In this document: positions 7,020 through 14,687 of the stretch, piece by piece
How positions within the stretch are numbered: position 1 is the first letter of the stretch
Layout of the letters: each line of letters starts with the position of its first letter
NCBI GenBank assembly: GCA_964526295.1
Contig: CAZGKW010000066.1
Location: 1 to 16,705, forward strand
Reading direction: 5' to 3'
From: CAZGKW01 sp964526295
GTDB lineage: Bacteria > Planctomycetota > Phycisphaerae > FEN-1346
Length of the DNA stretch: 16,705 nucleotides
The notes under the pieces: generated by a model
Databases searched by the model: none
Told to the model about the DNA's origin: nothing
What the model saw: only the letters and a program-made list of their open reading frames with translations
Translations under genes and position numbers: made by a program

Positions 7020-7178
7020 CGGCGGACAGGGAGCCGCCGGCGTACCTGCGGGCCGCGGGTCCCGGCGGCATCGGATAACCGGCAGACCTGCCACGGCACG
7101 TCTCCCCTGCCCCGGCGCCGGCACCCGGGGCCAACGTCGGGCCCGTCGGTCCTTTCAGGCGCGCACGCGCCACACGCT

Positions 7179-7206
7179 ATTTTAGTGCGCAAACGGTCCC
7201 GGTCAA
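7179..7206 (-). promoter_or_regulatory. Predicted promoter of the subtilisin-like protease gene
   Basis: The minus strand has -35 TTGACC (7206-7201), a 16-base spacer and -10 TAAAAT (7184-7179). The expected start is near 7172, giving a ~150-nt leader to the ATG at 7019, or ~48 nt to the alternative GTG at 7124. Confidence 0.75.
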
Positions 7207-7294
7207 ACCGCCCGGGCCAGGGAAACGCTCGTCACACACCTGGGCCGGCGAGCCGCATCGCCGCCGGCTCCATTGCCCCCGGGGCGGGAACCGC

Positions 7295-7534
7295 TCAGCC
7301 CCTGCGCCGCCTCAGCAGCACCCGGAGGCCGCCCGCCGCCACGAGGGCCGGCGTCGCCGGCCCCGGCACGACCGTGATGGTCGTCCCCTCCGGCGCCGTG
7401 AACGTGAAGGTCGACGAATTGTCCGACACGACACCGAAGACCTCGCCCGGCGGGCCTGCGACCGGCGCGTTTTTTCTGCAAAGCGATCGCCGGGACTGCC
7501 GAAGTAGTCCATGGCAAGCGGTCCCGACAGGCAC
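7295..7534 (-). pseudogene. Decayed PEP-CTERM protein tail
   Basis: The minus-strand frame ends with VPGPATPALVAAGG, a few hydrophobic residues, then RRRRG and a stop. This has the layout of a PEP-CTERM tail with the PEP box changed to PGP. The preceding residues (VVSDNSSTFTFTAPEGTTIT) look like the last beta strands of a secreted domain. Before these the frame reads as low-quality sequence, with no signal peptide and no ribosome-binding site. It is best read as the 3' remnant of a former gene, although a very short expressed protein cannot be excluded. Its DNA (about 7340-7370) still resembles the tail-coding DNA of the other PEP-CTERM genes here. Confidence 0.55.
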
Positions 7535-7603
7535 TCCCCGGGCCGGGCGGCACGGAGGCAGAGGCGGGGGCTCCCCGCCGCCGGCCCTTCAGGCGCAGGC
7601 CAC

Positions 7604-10234
7604 GTGTCAGCCTACTCCAGCACGCTGTGCCGCCATCTCCAGCAGACCGCCGAGCAGCAGGTCCTCCTGCGTCCGGTCCGTCTGACCAGGTACGAGCCCG
7701 GCACGGAGCTGAAGCTGGACCTGGGGGGCATCTGGCCCCCCTGGCACGGGCGGGCCCTCTTTCGCGTCGAGTCCTATGCCGGGGGCGGCATCACCGGCCA
7801 GGTCTACAAGGCCACGCTCCTGGCCACCGAGAAGACCGACCGGACCGACCCGCTGATCGAGATCAACCGGCCCTACGCCCTCCGCGTGTTCGTGCCCTGG
7901 TCGAAGCCGGCCCGGTGGGTCCGGAACGTCGTCCACGCCCTCGCCTTCCAGGCCCCCTACGCCCTCCAGGGCAACGCCGACGCCGTCCGGGCGGTCGGCC
8001 TGTGGCACCGGATCATTCGCCGGGCGGCGGGTGTCACGTTCCACGACGAGTCGGCCGTGGCGGATGCGTTCGCCATGTTCCACGACGAGACCCTGGGGAG
8101 CTTGGGCCTGGTCCTGGAGTGGGTCGAGGGCCGCCCCTGGCGGATCGAGCTGGACGAGCGTCTCTTCGCCGTCGGCGACGTCGCGGAGGCCGAGGCGTCG
8201 CCCGCAGCGGAAGGCACGGCGCGCCGGTCGGCCTGCCGCACCGAGTATGAGGCCAAGAAGGCCTTCATGGACCGCGTGGTCGGCCTGCTGGAGGACCTCG
8301 GGGCCGACGAGCTGGCCCGCCAGTATCGCTGGTGGCACCTGACGGGCCAGGTGAACGTCCTGAAGCGGGCCAGCTCCAACGGGGACCCGTCGGCGGGCCT
8401 GACGGCGGTGGACTTCGTCTCGGGTCTGCCGCTGCTGCCGTTCGCCCCGACGAGCCCCTCGGACGTGGGGCAGATCGGCCGGGGCCTGATGAAACTGCGG
8501 CTCATCCAGTTCAACCGGGGCCGAACGAACCGGCTGGAGGCGTTCGCCAACGAGCATCACCAGGTGTTCCGCGATCTGCACCCGGCGATCGACGCCCTGG
8601 AGTTCGCCGAGTCGTCGTACCACCGGTCGCAGATCGACCTCTTTCATCGCGGCCCGATGGGCATCCTGACGGTGGGCAACCGCGACTGGCTGCGGGAGGC
8701 CTGGATCGACCACCACCGTGCCCGGTGCCGACTCGACCGGGAGACCGCCGAGCGCCTGCACGAAGCGCCCGTCCGGGCGTGGTGCTACATCTGGCTGGGG
8801 TCCATCCCCCTGGTCGGCGGGGCCCTCCAGCGATGGTTCGGCAACGCGACGGTCCGCCGGCACGTCCGCAAGATGTTCGGCAGCTTCGGATACCTCCGCC
8901 GGACGCTGCGGGCCCGGCAGTGCGAGGTCCTCATCGACTGGCATCGCCAGGGCCGGGCCACCGAGGAGCGGACCGACTGGCTCCTCGACCATCAACTCGA
9001 GTTCTGGGTCGAGGCGGTCGGCTTCGGCCTGGCGCCGGCCTCGGTGCACCGGTTCTTCACGGACTCGCTTTATGTCCGGGGCGTGGTCGACCGGTGGTTC
9101 GTCGGGCCGTGGCAGTTCTGCACGAACCCGGCGATGCGACGCGAGATGGTCGTCGAGGCCGCCGAGGAATGGGTCGACGAAGGTCTGCTGCCGCAGGAAG
9201 AGGCCGACCGGGTCCGCGAGCGGGCCGAGGGGCCCCAGGTCCAGAAGTACATCAACGGGTTCGCCGTCCACCTGGCCACGCTGCCGGTGGCCCTGGTGGT
9301 GGCGGTGCTGCTGGCGGTCGGGGCCCGGATCGTCTCGGCGGCCTCGTGGCCGGAGGCCTGGTCCTGGGCGGCCGGGGTGATGGGCCTTTTCGCCCTGACG
9401 CCGGTCTCGCCGGGGTCGCTCGTCCGCGGCGGGTACGTCGCGTGGCGTGCGGTGCGAGAGCGGAACTGGCGGGATTACCGCCTGGCGCTCGCCCTGGCGT
9501 TCTGGAAGTGGGTCGGGTGGCTGGCGTTCCCGGTCCAGATGGCCGCCTCGTACCCTGTCCTGTCGCGGTTCCTGGCGGGACGGGCGGCGATGGGCCTCGT
9601 GCGGAAGGTCCCGCTGATCGGCAAGCCCGGCGCCCTGCCCGAGTACCTCGCCTACCGCCTGTTCTACAACCTTCCGCGCAACCTGGGGCGGTGGTGGCGG
9701 CGGTGGCCGAAGCGGGAGGCGTGGGCCCGACGGATCGGGGGGCTGTTCGGCCTCGGGCGGCTGCCGGGCGCGAAGACGTGTGCCTCGGTCCTGGCGATAG
9801 CCGCCGCGGCCGGCCTGGCGTGGGCCGAGTGTCCCTGGTGGGTGGTCTTCCTCGGCGCGGCCGGCCTGGCAGCGGTGGGTATTGTCGCGGCAGGGGTGTG
9901 GCCGCCGCCTGCGAGCGGGAAGGCCCGGCCGCGTTTCGTCCTGGACGCGGTGACCGGGCAATGGCTGGCGGGCCTGGCGCTGTGGCTGCCGTGGCCGTGG
10001 GAAGCGGCCGCGTGGCCCTGGCCCGCGCCGCCCGTCGTCGCGGGTGCGGCCGTCGCGCTGGTCGGGTATCGCGTGTTGGCGGCGATCCGTCCGCGTCCGG
10101 TCCGTGTTGCGGGGTCGCTCGACGGGGGCTGGGGGACGGTGGCGGACGACCTGGTGGCGGGAGTGCTGGCCTTTGCCGCCACGGCGGCGTGCCAGGGCGT
10201 CCTGTTCGCCGTCCTGCACTTCTGGGCGGGCTGA
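7604..10234 (+). CDS. Large membrane protein: degenerate kinase-like domain plus PgpA-like C-terminal domain, 876 aa
   Basis: The N-terminal part resembles a protein-kinase-like fold: a glycine loop YAGGGITGQVYKA (58-70), a hinge-like LVLEWVEG (169-176), a catalytic-loop-like HLTGQVNVL (245-253) and AVDF (268-271) in the place of DFG. The catalytic Asp of HRD is missing, so it may be a pseudokinase. A soluble helical region follows, then multiple membrane segments from about 555. The last ~160 residues resemble phosphatidylglycerophosphatase A: GLGRLPGA (716-723), LDAVTGQWLA (780-789; PgpA usually has IDEVVGQWLA) and GGWGTVADDLVAGVLA near 842-856. The Glu of the DE pair is Ala here. The frame extends upstream to 7511, but those residues look like the shadow of the PEP-CTERM remnant, so I chose GTG 7604; no strong ribosome-binding site decides it. 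Homology is judged by motif only. Confidence 0.75.
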   Translation: MSAYSSTLCRHLQQTAEQQVLLRPVRLTRYEPGTELKLDLGGIWPPWHGRALFRVESYAGGGITGQVYKATLLATEKTDRTDPLIEINRPYALRVFVPWSKPARWVRNVVHALAFQAPYALQGNADAVRAVGLWHRIIRRAAGVTFHDESAVADAFAMFHDETLGSLGLVLEWVEGRPWRIELDERLFAVGDVAEAEASPAAEGTARRSACRTEYEAKKAFMDRVVGLLEDLGADELARQYRWWHLTGQVNVLKRASSNGDPSAGLTAVDFVSGLPLLPFAPTSPSDVGQIGRGLMKLRLIQFNRGRTNRLEAFANEHHQVFRDLHPAIDALEFAESSYHRSQIDLFHRGPMGILTVGNRDWLREAWIDHHRARCRLDRETAERLHEAPVRAWCYIWLGSIPLVGGALQRWFGNATVRRHVRKMFGSFGYLRRTLRARQCEVLIDWHRQGRATEERTDWLLDHQLEFWVEAVGFGLAPASVHRFFTDSLYVRGVVDRWFVGPWQFCTNPAMRREMVVEAAEEWVDEGLLPQEEADRVRERAEGPQVQKYINGFAVHLATLPVALVVAVLLAVGARIVSAASWPEAWSWAAGVMGLFALTPVSPGSLVRGGYVAWRAVRERNWRDYRLALALAFWKWVGWLAFPVQMAASYPVLSRFLAGRAAMGLVRKVPLIGKPGALPEYLAYRLFYNLPRNLGRWWRRWPKREAWARRIGGLFGLGRLPGAKTCASVLAIAAAAGLAWAECPWWVVFLGAAGLAAVGIVAAGVWPPPASGKARPRFVLDAVTGQWLAGLALWLPWPWEAAAWPWPAPPVVAGAAVALVGYRVLAAIRPRPVRVAGSLDGGWGTVADDLVAGVLAFAATAACQGVLFAVLHFWAG

Positions 10235-10303
10235 CCAAGACGGGCCACGGCGGCAGCCTGTCTGCACGTCCTTCGACGCCGCTTCCTCCGGGCGAAGATT
10301 CGC

Positions 10304-10334
10304 TTGTGAACACTCCGCCACCGCGATTTATAAT
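10304..10334 (+). promoter_or_regulatory. Predicted promoter of the nucleoside hydrolase gene
   Basis: A perfect -10 TATAAT (10329-10334) is preceded by -35-like TTGTGA (10304-10309) at a long 19-base spacing. The start would be near 10341, leaving a ~28-nt leader before the ATG at 10369. The -10 is convincing; the -35 is weak. Confidence 0.6.
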
Positions 10335-10368
10335 GGCCGCAGCCAACGCTGTCTGGAGGAGACCGCCT

Positions 10369-11367
10369 ATGGACTTCCTTTCTCCCTCAACCGCCGTGAC
10401 GGTTTGTCTGGCGGTCATCGCCGCCGTGTTCATCGCTGCCGGCGCGGCCGTCGGGGCCCAGAGACCCCGGCCCGTCCCCGTCATCTTCGACACCGACATC
10501 GGCGACGACATCGACGACACCTGGGCCCTGTGCCTGCTCCTGAAGTGCCCCGAGCTGGACGTCAAGCTCGTCCTGGGGGACCACGGCAAGGCCGTCTATC
10601 GGGCCAGGCTCCTGGCGAAGCTCCTCCAGACGGCCGGACGGACCGACGTGCCCGTCGGCCTGGGCATCGGGGGAAAGGGCGGCACCGGACGCCAGGCCGA
10701 GTGGGTCGAAGGCTATCGCCTCCAAGACTACCCCGGCACAGTCCACGAAGACGGCGTCGGGGCCCTTGCGGAGACGGTCATGCGGTCGCCGGGGCCCGTG
10801 ACCGTCATCGCCACCGGGCCGGTGCCGAACCTGGAGGCGGCCCTCGCGCGGGAGCCGAAGATCGCCGCCAAGGCCTGTTTCGTCGGGATGCACGGCAGCG
10901 TCCACAAGGGCTACGGCGGGAAGGACACCCCGGAGGCGGAGTACAACGTCCGGGCCGACCCGATGGGCCTCCAGGCCGCCTTCGTCGCCCCGTGGAAGAA
11001 GACGCTGACGCCGCTCGACACCTGCGGCCTGGTCCGGCTCGACGGCGAGAAATACGCCCGCGTCCGCGACGCGTCGGACCCCCTGCTCCAGGCCCTGATG
11101 GCAAACTACCGCATCTGGTGCGGGAAGGACTCGGAGAGGGCCGATCGGGCATCCAGCACGCTGTTCGACACCGTCGCCGTCTACCTGGCCATCACGGAAG
11201 AGCTGTGCGAGGTCGAGACGCTCCCGCTTCGCGTGACGTGCAAGGGCATGACCCTCGTCGACGCCGAGCGGGGCCACCCGATGCGCGTCGCGACGGCGTG
11301 GAAAGACCTGGCGAAATACGAGGACTGGCTCGTGGAGCGGCTCCTGGGCGCGACCGTGAAGCCCTGA
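10369..11367 (+). CDS. Exported nucleoside hydrolase family protein, 332 aa
   Basis: The product belongs to the inosine/uridine-preferring nucleoside hydrolase family, which splits the N-glycosidic bond of ribonucleosides. The Ca-binding Asp cluster is present as DTDIGDDIDD (41-50). Further landmarks are VIATGPVPNLEAAL (146-159) and EYNVRADP (191-198). The late His-Asp motif of classical enzymes appears as LFDTVAV (265-271), with Phe where His is usual, so substrate or activity may differ. A hydrophobic N-terminus (about 9-30) suggests a signal peptide or membrane anchor, pointing to action outside the cytoplasm, perhaps in scavenging nucleosides or related ribosides. GGAGGAGA 7 bases before the ATG fixes the start. 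A hairpin terminator follows at 11411-11436. Confidence 0.88.
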   Translation: MDFLSPSTAVTVCLAVIAAVFIAAGAAVGAQRPRPVPVIFDTDIGDDIDDTWALCLLLKCPELDVKLVLGDHGKAVYRARLLAKLLQTAGRTDVPVGLGIGGKGGTGRQAEWVEGYRLQDYPGTVHEDGVGALAETVMRSPGPVTVIATGPVPNLEAALAREPKIAAKACFVGMHGSVHKGYGGKDTPEAEYNVRADPMGLQAAFVAPWKKTLTPLDTCGLVRLDGEKYARVRDASDPLLQALMANYRIWCGKDSERADRASSTLFDTVAVYLAITEELCEVETLPLRVTCKGMTLVDAERGHPMRVATAWKDLAKYEDWLVERLLGATVKP

Positions 11368-11410
11368 GCCGGACCGGCGCCGGATGCGAACGCCTCGCCC
11401 CCCGCAAGGG

Positions 11411-11436
11411 AACGGCCCCGATCGCTCGGGGCCGTT
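11411..11436. terminator. Hairpin terminator between convergent genes
   Basis: AACGGCCCCGA, loop TCGC, TCGGGGCCGTT: an 11-bp perfect stem in the gap between the nucleoside hydrolase gene (plus) and the FecR gene (minus). There is only a poor T-run (TTGGGTT) on the plus side. It could act in both directions. Confidence 0.65.
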
Positions 11437-11474
11437 GGGTTCGCTTCCAGCCGACCGCGATGACACTCGTCGGG

Positions 11475-12389
11475 CTACTCGGGCCCGCCGAAGAACCCGC
11501 CGCCGGCCCGCGGACCGTCGTCGCCGAAGAACCCGCCGCCGGGCCGGTCGTCGTCGCCGCCGTCGTTCGACGGGCCCTGGTTGCCGCCCCCCAGGAAGAA
11601 CCCGCCGCCCGGCCTCGGGGTCGGCCCCGTCGGACCGGTCGGCCCGCCGTTGTCGTCCTTGGGCGGCGTCTCAGGCGGCTTCTCGTTCAGGATAAGATCC
11701 AAGGTGGTCGGCCCGCCCGGCAGGACGAACTGCGGCACGACCTCGTTCGTCGTCAGGCCGGTCTGCTCCTGGATCTTGATCCGCCGGACCTCCGACAGGT
11801 ACTCCAGGGCGGCCTTCATGTTCTGATCGGTCATCTGGCCGTTCTGGAGCGAGACGAGCCGGCCGATCATGTCCCGAACGTTGACCTTGCCCGACCCGAC
11901 GCCGAACTGGCTCATGTCGGGCCAGTGGGCACAGAGCACGTCTTTCGTGCCGCGGACCGACAGGGTGGCCGACGGCGTGACGATGGCGAAGTCGCTCTTC
12001 GTGCCGCCCTTCTCGACGATCGACTGGGTCCGGCCCTGCTTCAGATAGAGCCGCGTCCGGACGGTGTCGCCGGCGCTTCGCAGCTCGCCCACGCGGACGA
12101 CGGTCATGGCGTCGATCTGGACGAGGCTGCGGCGAATCAACAGGACGCACCGGGCCCGGAACCCGGTCCGGATGTCGACGCCCTCGGCGAGCTCCTGGCC
12201 GACCTCGAGCGTCTGCCACGGCTGTCCGGCGCCGCCCTCTCGCCAGTCGACGGTCCCTTCGACAAGCTTGACGGTGGCCTTCTCGAGTGCTTCCTCGGCG
12301 GCAGCCGGCTCGGCGTCCGGCCCTTCGGCCGCCGCGGCGACCCCGACGGCCAGCACCACCGCCCACACGCCTGCGGTTCGAGCGATCAT
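11475..12389 (-). CDS. Exported FecR-domain protein with Gly/Phe-rich repeat tail, 304 aa
   Basis: A signal peptide spans about residues 1-21 (MIARTAGVWAVVLAVGVAAA). The central part (about 40-155) is FecR-like, a beta-rich periplasmic domain best known from sigma-regulator proteins; the landmark is TPSATLSVRGTKD (138-150). There is no cytoplasmic anti-sigma part and no internal membrane helix, so the protein is not a classic FecR regulator; exported FecR-domain proteins of this kind are usually of unknown function. A helical stretch (about 185-210) precedes a Pro/Gly-rich C-terminus with three GGGFF units (261-265, 284-288, 296-300) separated by acidic spacers. The start ATG at 12389 has AAGGGGG about 7 bases upstream; the frame is open to 12704 but the promoter at 12508-12535 lies inside that extension. 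Confidence 0.85.
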   Translation of the reverse strand: MIARTAGVWAVVLAVGVAAAAEGPDAEPAAAEEALEKATVKLVEGTVDWREGGAGQPWQTLEVGQELAEGVDIRTGFRARCVLLIRRSLVQIDAMTVVRVGELRSAGDTVRTRLYLKQGRTQSIVEKGGTKSDFAIVTPSATLSVRGTKDVLCAHWPDMSQFGVGSGKVNVRDMIGRLVSLQNGQMTDQNMKAALEYLSEVRRIKIQEQTGLTTNEVVPQFVLPGGPTTLDLILNEKPPETPPKDDNGGPTGPTGPTPRPGGGFFLGGGNQGPSNDGGDDDRPGGGFFGDDGPRAGGGFFGGPE

Positions 12390-12507
12390 GGTTCGTCCCC
12401 CTTGGAGCGGGTCGCGACGGCCCTCTCGGCATCGTCCCCTGAGGCGGAAACGGCCCCGTCGCGGCCCCTCTGCGGGGCCCGCCAAGGCCTCCCGCGCGTC
12501 ATCCTGA

Positions 12508-12535
12508 AGTGTACGCCATGTCCGGCCGTAGTCAA
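12508..12535 (-). promoter_or_regulatory. Predicted promoter of the FecR-domain gene
   Basis: The minus strand has -35 TTGACT (12535-12530), a 16-base spacer and -10 TACACT (12513-12508). The start would be near 12500, with a ~110-nt leader that contains GC-rich complementary segments. The promoter separates this gene from the upstream PEP-CTERM gene. Confidence 0.7.
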
Positions 12536-12657
12536 GCCGCGGAACACGGTTTTCAGCGCCGGCAAGGGGCGTCCGCGACAGCCCGATAACCCTCACCGGG
12601 GGCGCCTGGAGGCGGTCCGCGCGTCCCCGCATCGCTTCGGCATGCCCTGGGCACCTC

Positions 12658-13482
12658 CTACGAACGGGGCCCTCGGCGCCGGCGCGACACCAGGGCGAAT
12701 GCACCGCCCAGGCCCACCAGCGCCAGCGTCGCCGGCTCGGGCGTCGCCACGATTGACAGGTCGTCCCAGAAGAAGCTCGATGCCCCGCCGCCGGGCGGAC
12801 CGTCGTCGGTGGTGAACTCGATCACGTCGAGGCCCGGCGGGCTGTCGAAGAACGGCCAGCCGCCCGTGGCGATCAGCGTGTCGTCGTACCAGACGTTGAG
12901 CGTCTCGGTGTCGAAATCGAGCTCCATGACGAGCGGCTTCCAGACGCCCGGCGTCCAGTCCCAGTCGGTCTCGATCAGGCTGACCGAGATGTCGCCGTCC
13001 GGCTCGAACAGGACGGCCGAGGCGAGGACGTCATCGGACATGTCCGGGTTGGACGGGTCGCCGTCGAGGTCCTCCCAGGCGGCAAAGACGCCGTACTTGG
13101 CCAGGTTCGTGGCCGTGATCTTGACCTGCATGCTGATGGTCACGATCGGGAGCTCGTCGGTCCGGTCCTCGAGCTCGTGCCGGCCGCCGAGCCAGAAGTT
13201 GAACGGGCCGAACGGTTTGCCGGTGGAAAACTCCCGGTCGGCCGTCATCATGGCCGCCTGGGCCCCCGACGCCTTGTCGGCGTTCTGGACGACGCAGTCG
13301 CCGGTGTCCTGGTCGGCGTACCACCCCTGCTGACCGTCGAGCTTGCCGACCGCATAGCCCTGACCGGGCTCGAAGCCGGTCTGGAAGATCATGTCGGCCG
13401 AGGCCGTCCCGGCCAGGAAGGCCACCGCTGCCAGGACGCCGACCGGCATCCCGCCGCTACGCGCTGTGTTCATGGCTCTCAT
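12658..13482 (-). CDS. Secreted PEP-CTERM protein, jelly-roll-like, 274 aa
   Basis: A signal peptide is at about 1-29, ending in GTASA. The mature part begins DMIFQTGFEPGQGYAVG and then KLDGQQGW, a pattern I associate with LamG/concanavalin-like beta-sandwich modules of planctomycete PEP-CTERM proteins. Its many Asp and Trp residues would suit a carbohydrate- or calcium-binding surface protein, but no catalytic motif is seen. The tail at 248-274 is PEPATLALVGLGG, a hydrophobic stretch, RRRR and a short GPRS end. GGAGGGG lies 8-9 bases before the ATG at 13482; a second ATG at 13473 is possible. It is the last of the run of PEP-CTERM genes on this strand. The surface ligand is unknown. Confidence 0.88.
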   Translation of the reverse strand: MRAMNTARSGGMPVGVLAAVAFLAGTASADMIFQTGFEPGQGYAVGKLDGQQGWYADQDTGDCVVQNADKASGAQAAMMTADREFSTGKPFGPFNFWLGGRHELEDRTDELPIVTISMQVKITATNLAKYGVFAAWEDLDGDPSNPDMSDDVLASAVLFEPDGDISVSLIETDWDWTPGVWKPLVMELDFDTETLNVWYDDTLIATGGWPFFDSPPGLDVIEFTTDDGPPGGGASSFFWDDLSIVATPEPATLALVGLGGAFALVSRRRRGPRS

Positions 13483-13637
13483 CCGTCTTCACCCCTCCGT
13501 TCGGCGCGTTCCGCGCTGCTCCCGTCCGGTCGCCCTCCGCAGGGCGTCCCCCCGGTGTTCGTTTGTGTTTCCGTCCGACCCGCGCGGTCCCCCGCGCTCG
13601 GGGCCGGGTTCACAGCACCGAATCCCCCTCTCCCTAC

Positions 13638-13660
13638 CCCTCTCCGACCAGAGGAGAGGG
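13638..13660. repeat. CCCTCTCC/GGAGAGGG hairpin downstream of a PEP-CTERM gene
   Basis: CCCTCTCC (13638-13645), 7-base loop, GGAGAGGG (13653-13660), 16 bp past the stop of the gene ending at 13677. The flank CCCCCTCTCCCTACCCCTCT resembles a pyrimidine-rich intergenic repeat I recall from many genomes. It could work as a terminator for the minus-strand gene but lacks a T-run. Confidence 0.5.
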
Positions 13661-13676
13661 ACTTGCCGAACGGCCT

Positions 13677-14576
13677 CTACCGTCGTCGGCGTCGGCGAGC
13701 CAGCAGGGACGCCGCTCCGCCGAGTCCGACCAGGGCCAGCGTGGCCGGCTCGGGCAGGATGAGCTTGTCCTTGCTCAGGATGACGGCCACGCCCGGCTCC
13801 AGCGGCGGGACGCGCCACTGAAGCGCCCAGGCCGGGTCGAGCTGGCCCGGCACGCCCATCGCGTAGTCCGTGTTGTCGAGGGTCGTCGCGTCGTCGTCGT
13901 TCAGCAGGGCGAGCAGGGCCGTGGCGTCACCGGCCTGCCACCGGTGGGCCGCCGGCGTCATCACGGTCAGACTTTCGAGGAGGTCCAAGGCCCCGTCTCC
14001 TTGCTCGACCAGGTTCCGTACCTCGTCGTCCTCGTCGTCCTCCTCGGCCGGGCCCAGGATCCAGATCTCGTCGTCGTAGGGCGTGTCGGCGAGGTCAAAG
14101 TCGGCGTACTGGAAGAAGTGCAGGTCCAGGACGCGGTCGCTCGTGTTCTCGACGCGGACCTGCTCGACGACGTCCGACCAGGGGGTCCCCGGCTCGCCGC
14201 CCATGAGCGAGAATCGCATCTCGACCTCGAAGTCGGCCCCGACGTAGCGGGCGAACAGGGTGTCGAGGTCGGCGTCGCCGTCGGTGTCGAACGCGGCGGC
14301 GTCCTCGACCTCGAAGTCGTCCTCGCTCAAGGGTCTCTCGCCGCCCTCAGGTCCCTCGCGCCACCAGAACCACTGGCGCTCCAGGTGCACGACGCCGTCG
14401 ACCGTCCAGTTCTGCATGCCGCCGCCGCTGAACAGGTCGAAGGCGACTTTGGAGTTTTCGTCCTCGAGCGGGACGATCATGGGCCCCCCGTCGCCGATCG
14501 GGATGGCCCGGGCCGCAGGCGCCATCGCCAGCAGCAGCGCGACGGCCGTCAGTGTCACAAGCTTTGAGCTTCTCAT
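13677..14576 (-). CDS. Secreted PEP-CTERM protein, acidic, 299 aa
   Basis: The signal peptide is about residues 1-24 (MRSSKLVTLTAVALLLAMAP...). The mature protein is strongly acidic, with Asp/Glu-rich patches such as EEDDEDDE and DTDGDADLD, which could bind calcium. The landmark NWTVDGVVHLERQWFWW and the phrase VRVENTSDRVLDLHFFQYAD suggest a beta-sandwich domain found in other PEP-CTERM proteins whose function is not known. No enzyme motif is recognised. The tail at 275-299 is PEPATLALVGLGG, a hydrophobic stretch and six Arg. The ATG at 14576 has AGGA close by and GAGGATGGGATAGG a little further upstream, so the ribosome-binding site is not clear-cut. Gaps to both neighbours contain hairpins, so it may be transcribed alone. 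Confidence 0.87.
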   Translation of the reverse strand: MRSSKLVTLTAVALLLAMAPAARAIPIGDGGPMIVPLEDENSKVAFDLFSGGGMQNWTVDGVVHLERQWFWWREGPEGGERPLSEDDFEVEDAAAFDTDGDADLDTLFARYVGADFEVEMRFSLMGGEPGTPWSDVVEQVRVENTSDRVLDLHFFQYADFDLADTPYDDEIWILGPAEEDDEDDEVRNLVEQGDGALDLLESLTVMTPAAHRWQAGDATALLALLNDDDATTLDNTDYAMGVPGQLDPAWALQWRVPPLEPGVAVILSKDKLILPEPATLALVGLGGAASLLARRRRRR

Positions 14577-14600
14577 GGTCCTATCCCATCCTCTTGTTCT

Positions 14601-14620
14601 GGCCGCGCTTCGTCGCGGCC
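14601..14620 (-). terminator. Possible hairpin terminator after the 539-aa PEP-CTERM gene
   Basis: GGCCGCG (14601-14607), 6-base loop, CGCGGCC (14614-14620): a 7-bp stem in the 111-bp gap. There is no T-run on the minus strand, so termination is only a possibility. Confidence 0.35.
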
Positions 14621-14687
14621 GCCCGTTTTGTGTTGCGGCGACCCGTCCCCCGGGCCGTCTGTGCAGGTCTCTGCACTCGCGTCCCCT

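Noticed and set aside
7607..10321. 904-aa open frame on the minus strand
   Set aside because: It is antisense to the kinase-like/PgpA-like gene. Its composition (Arg, Pro, Gly, Asp, Gln rich, no domains) is typical of a shadow frame in high-GC DNA, while the plus-strand frame has membrane helices and family motifs.
10044..12815. 923-aa open frame on the plus strand
   Set aside because: It crosses the nucleoside hydrolase gene out of frame, the FecR gene antisense and a terminator. It has no recognisable motif and is a GC-driven shadow.
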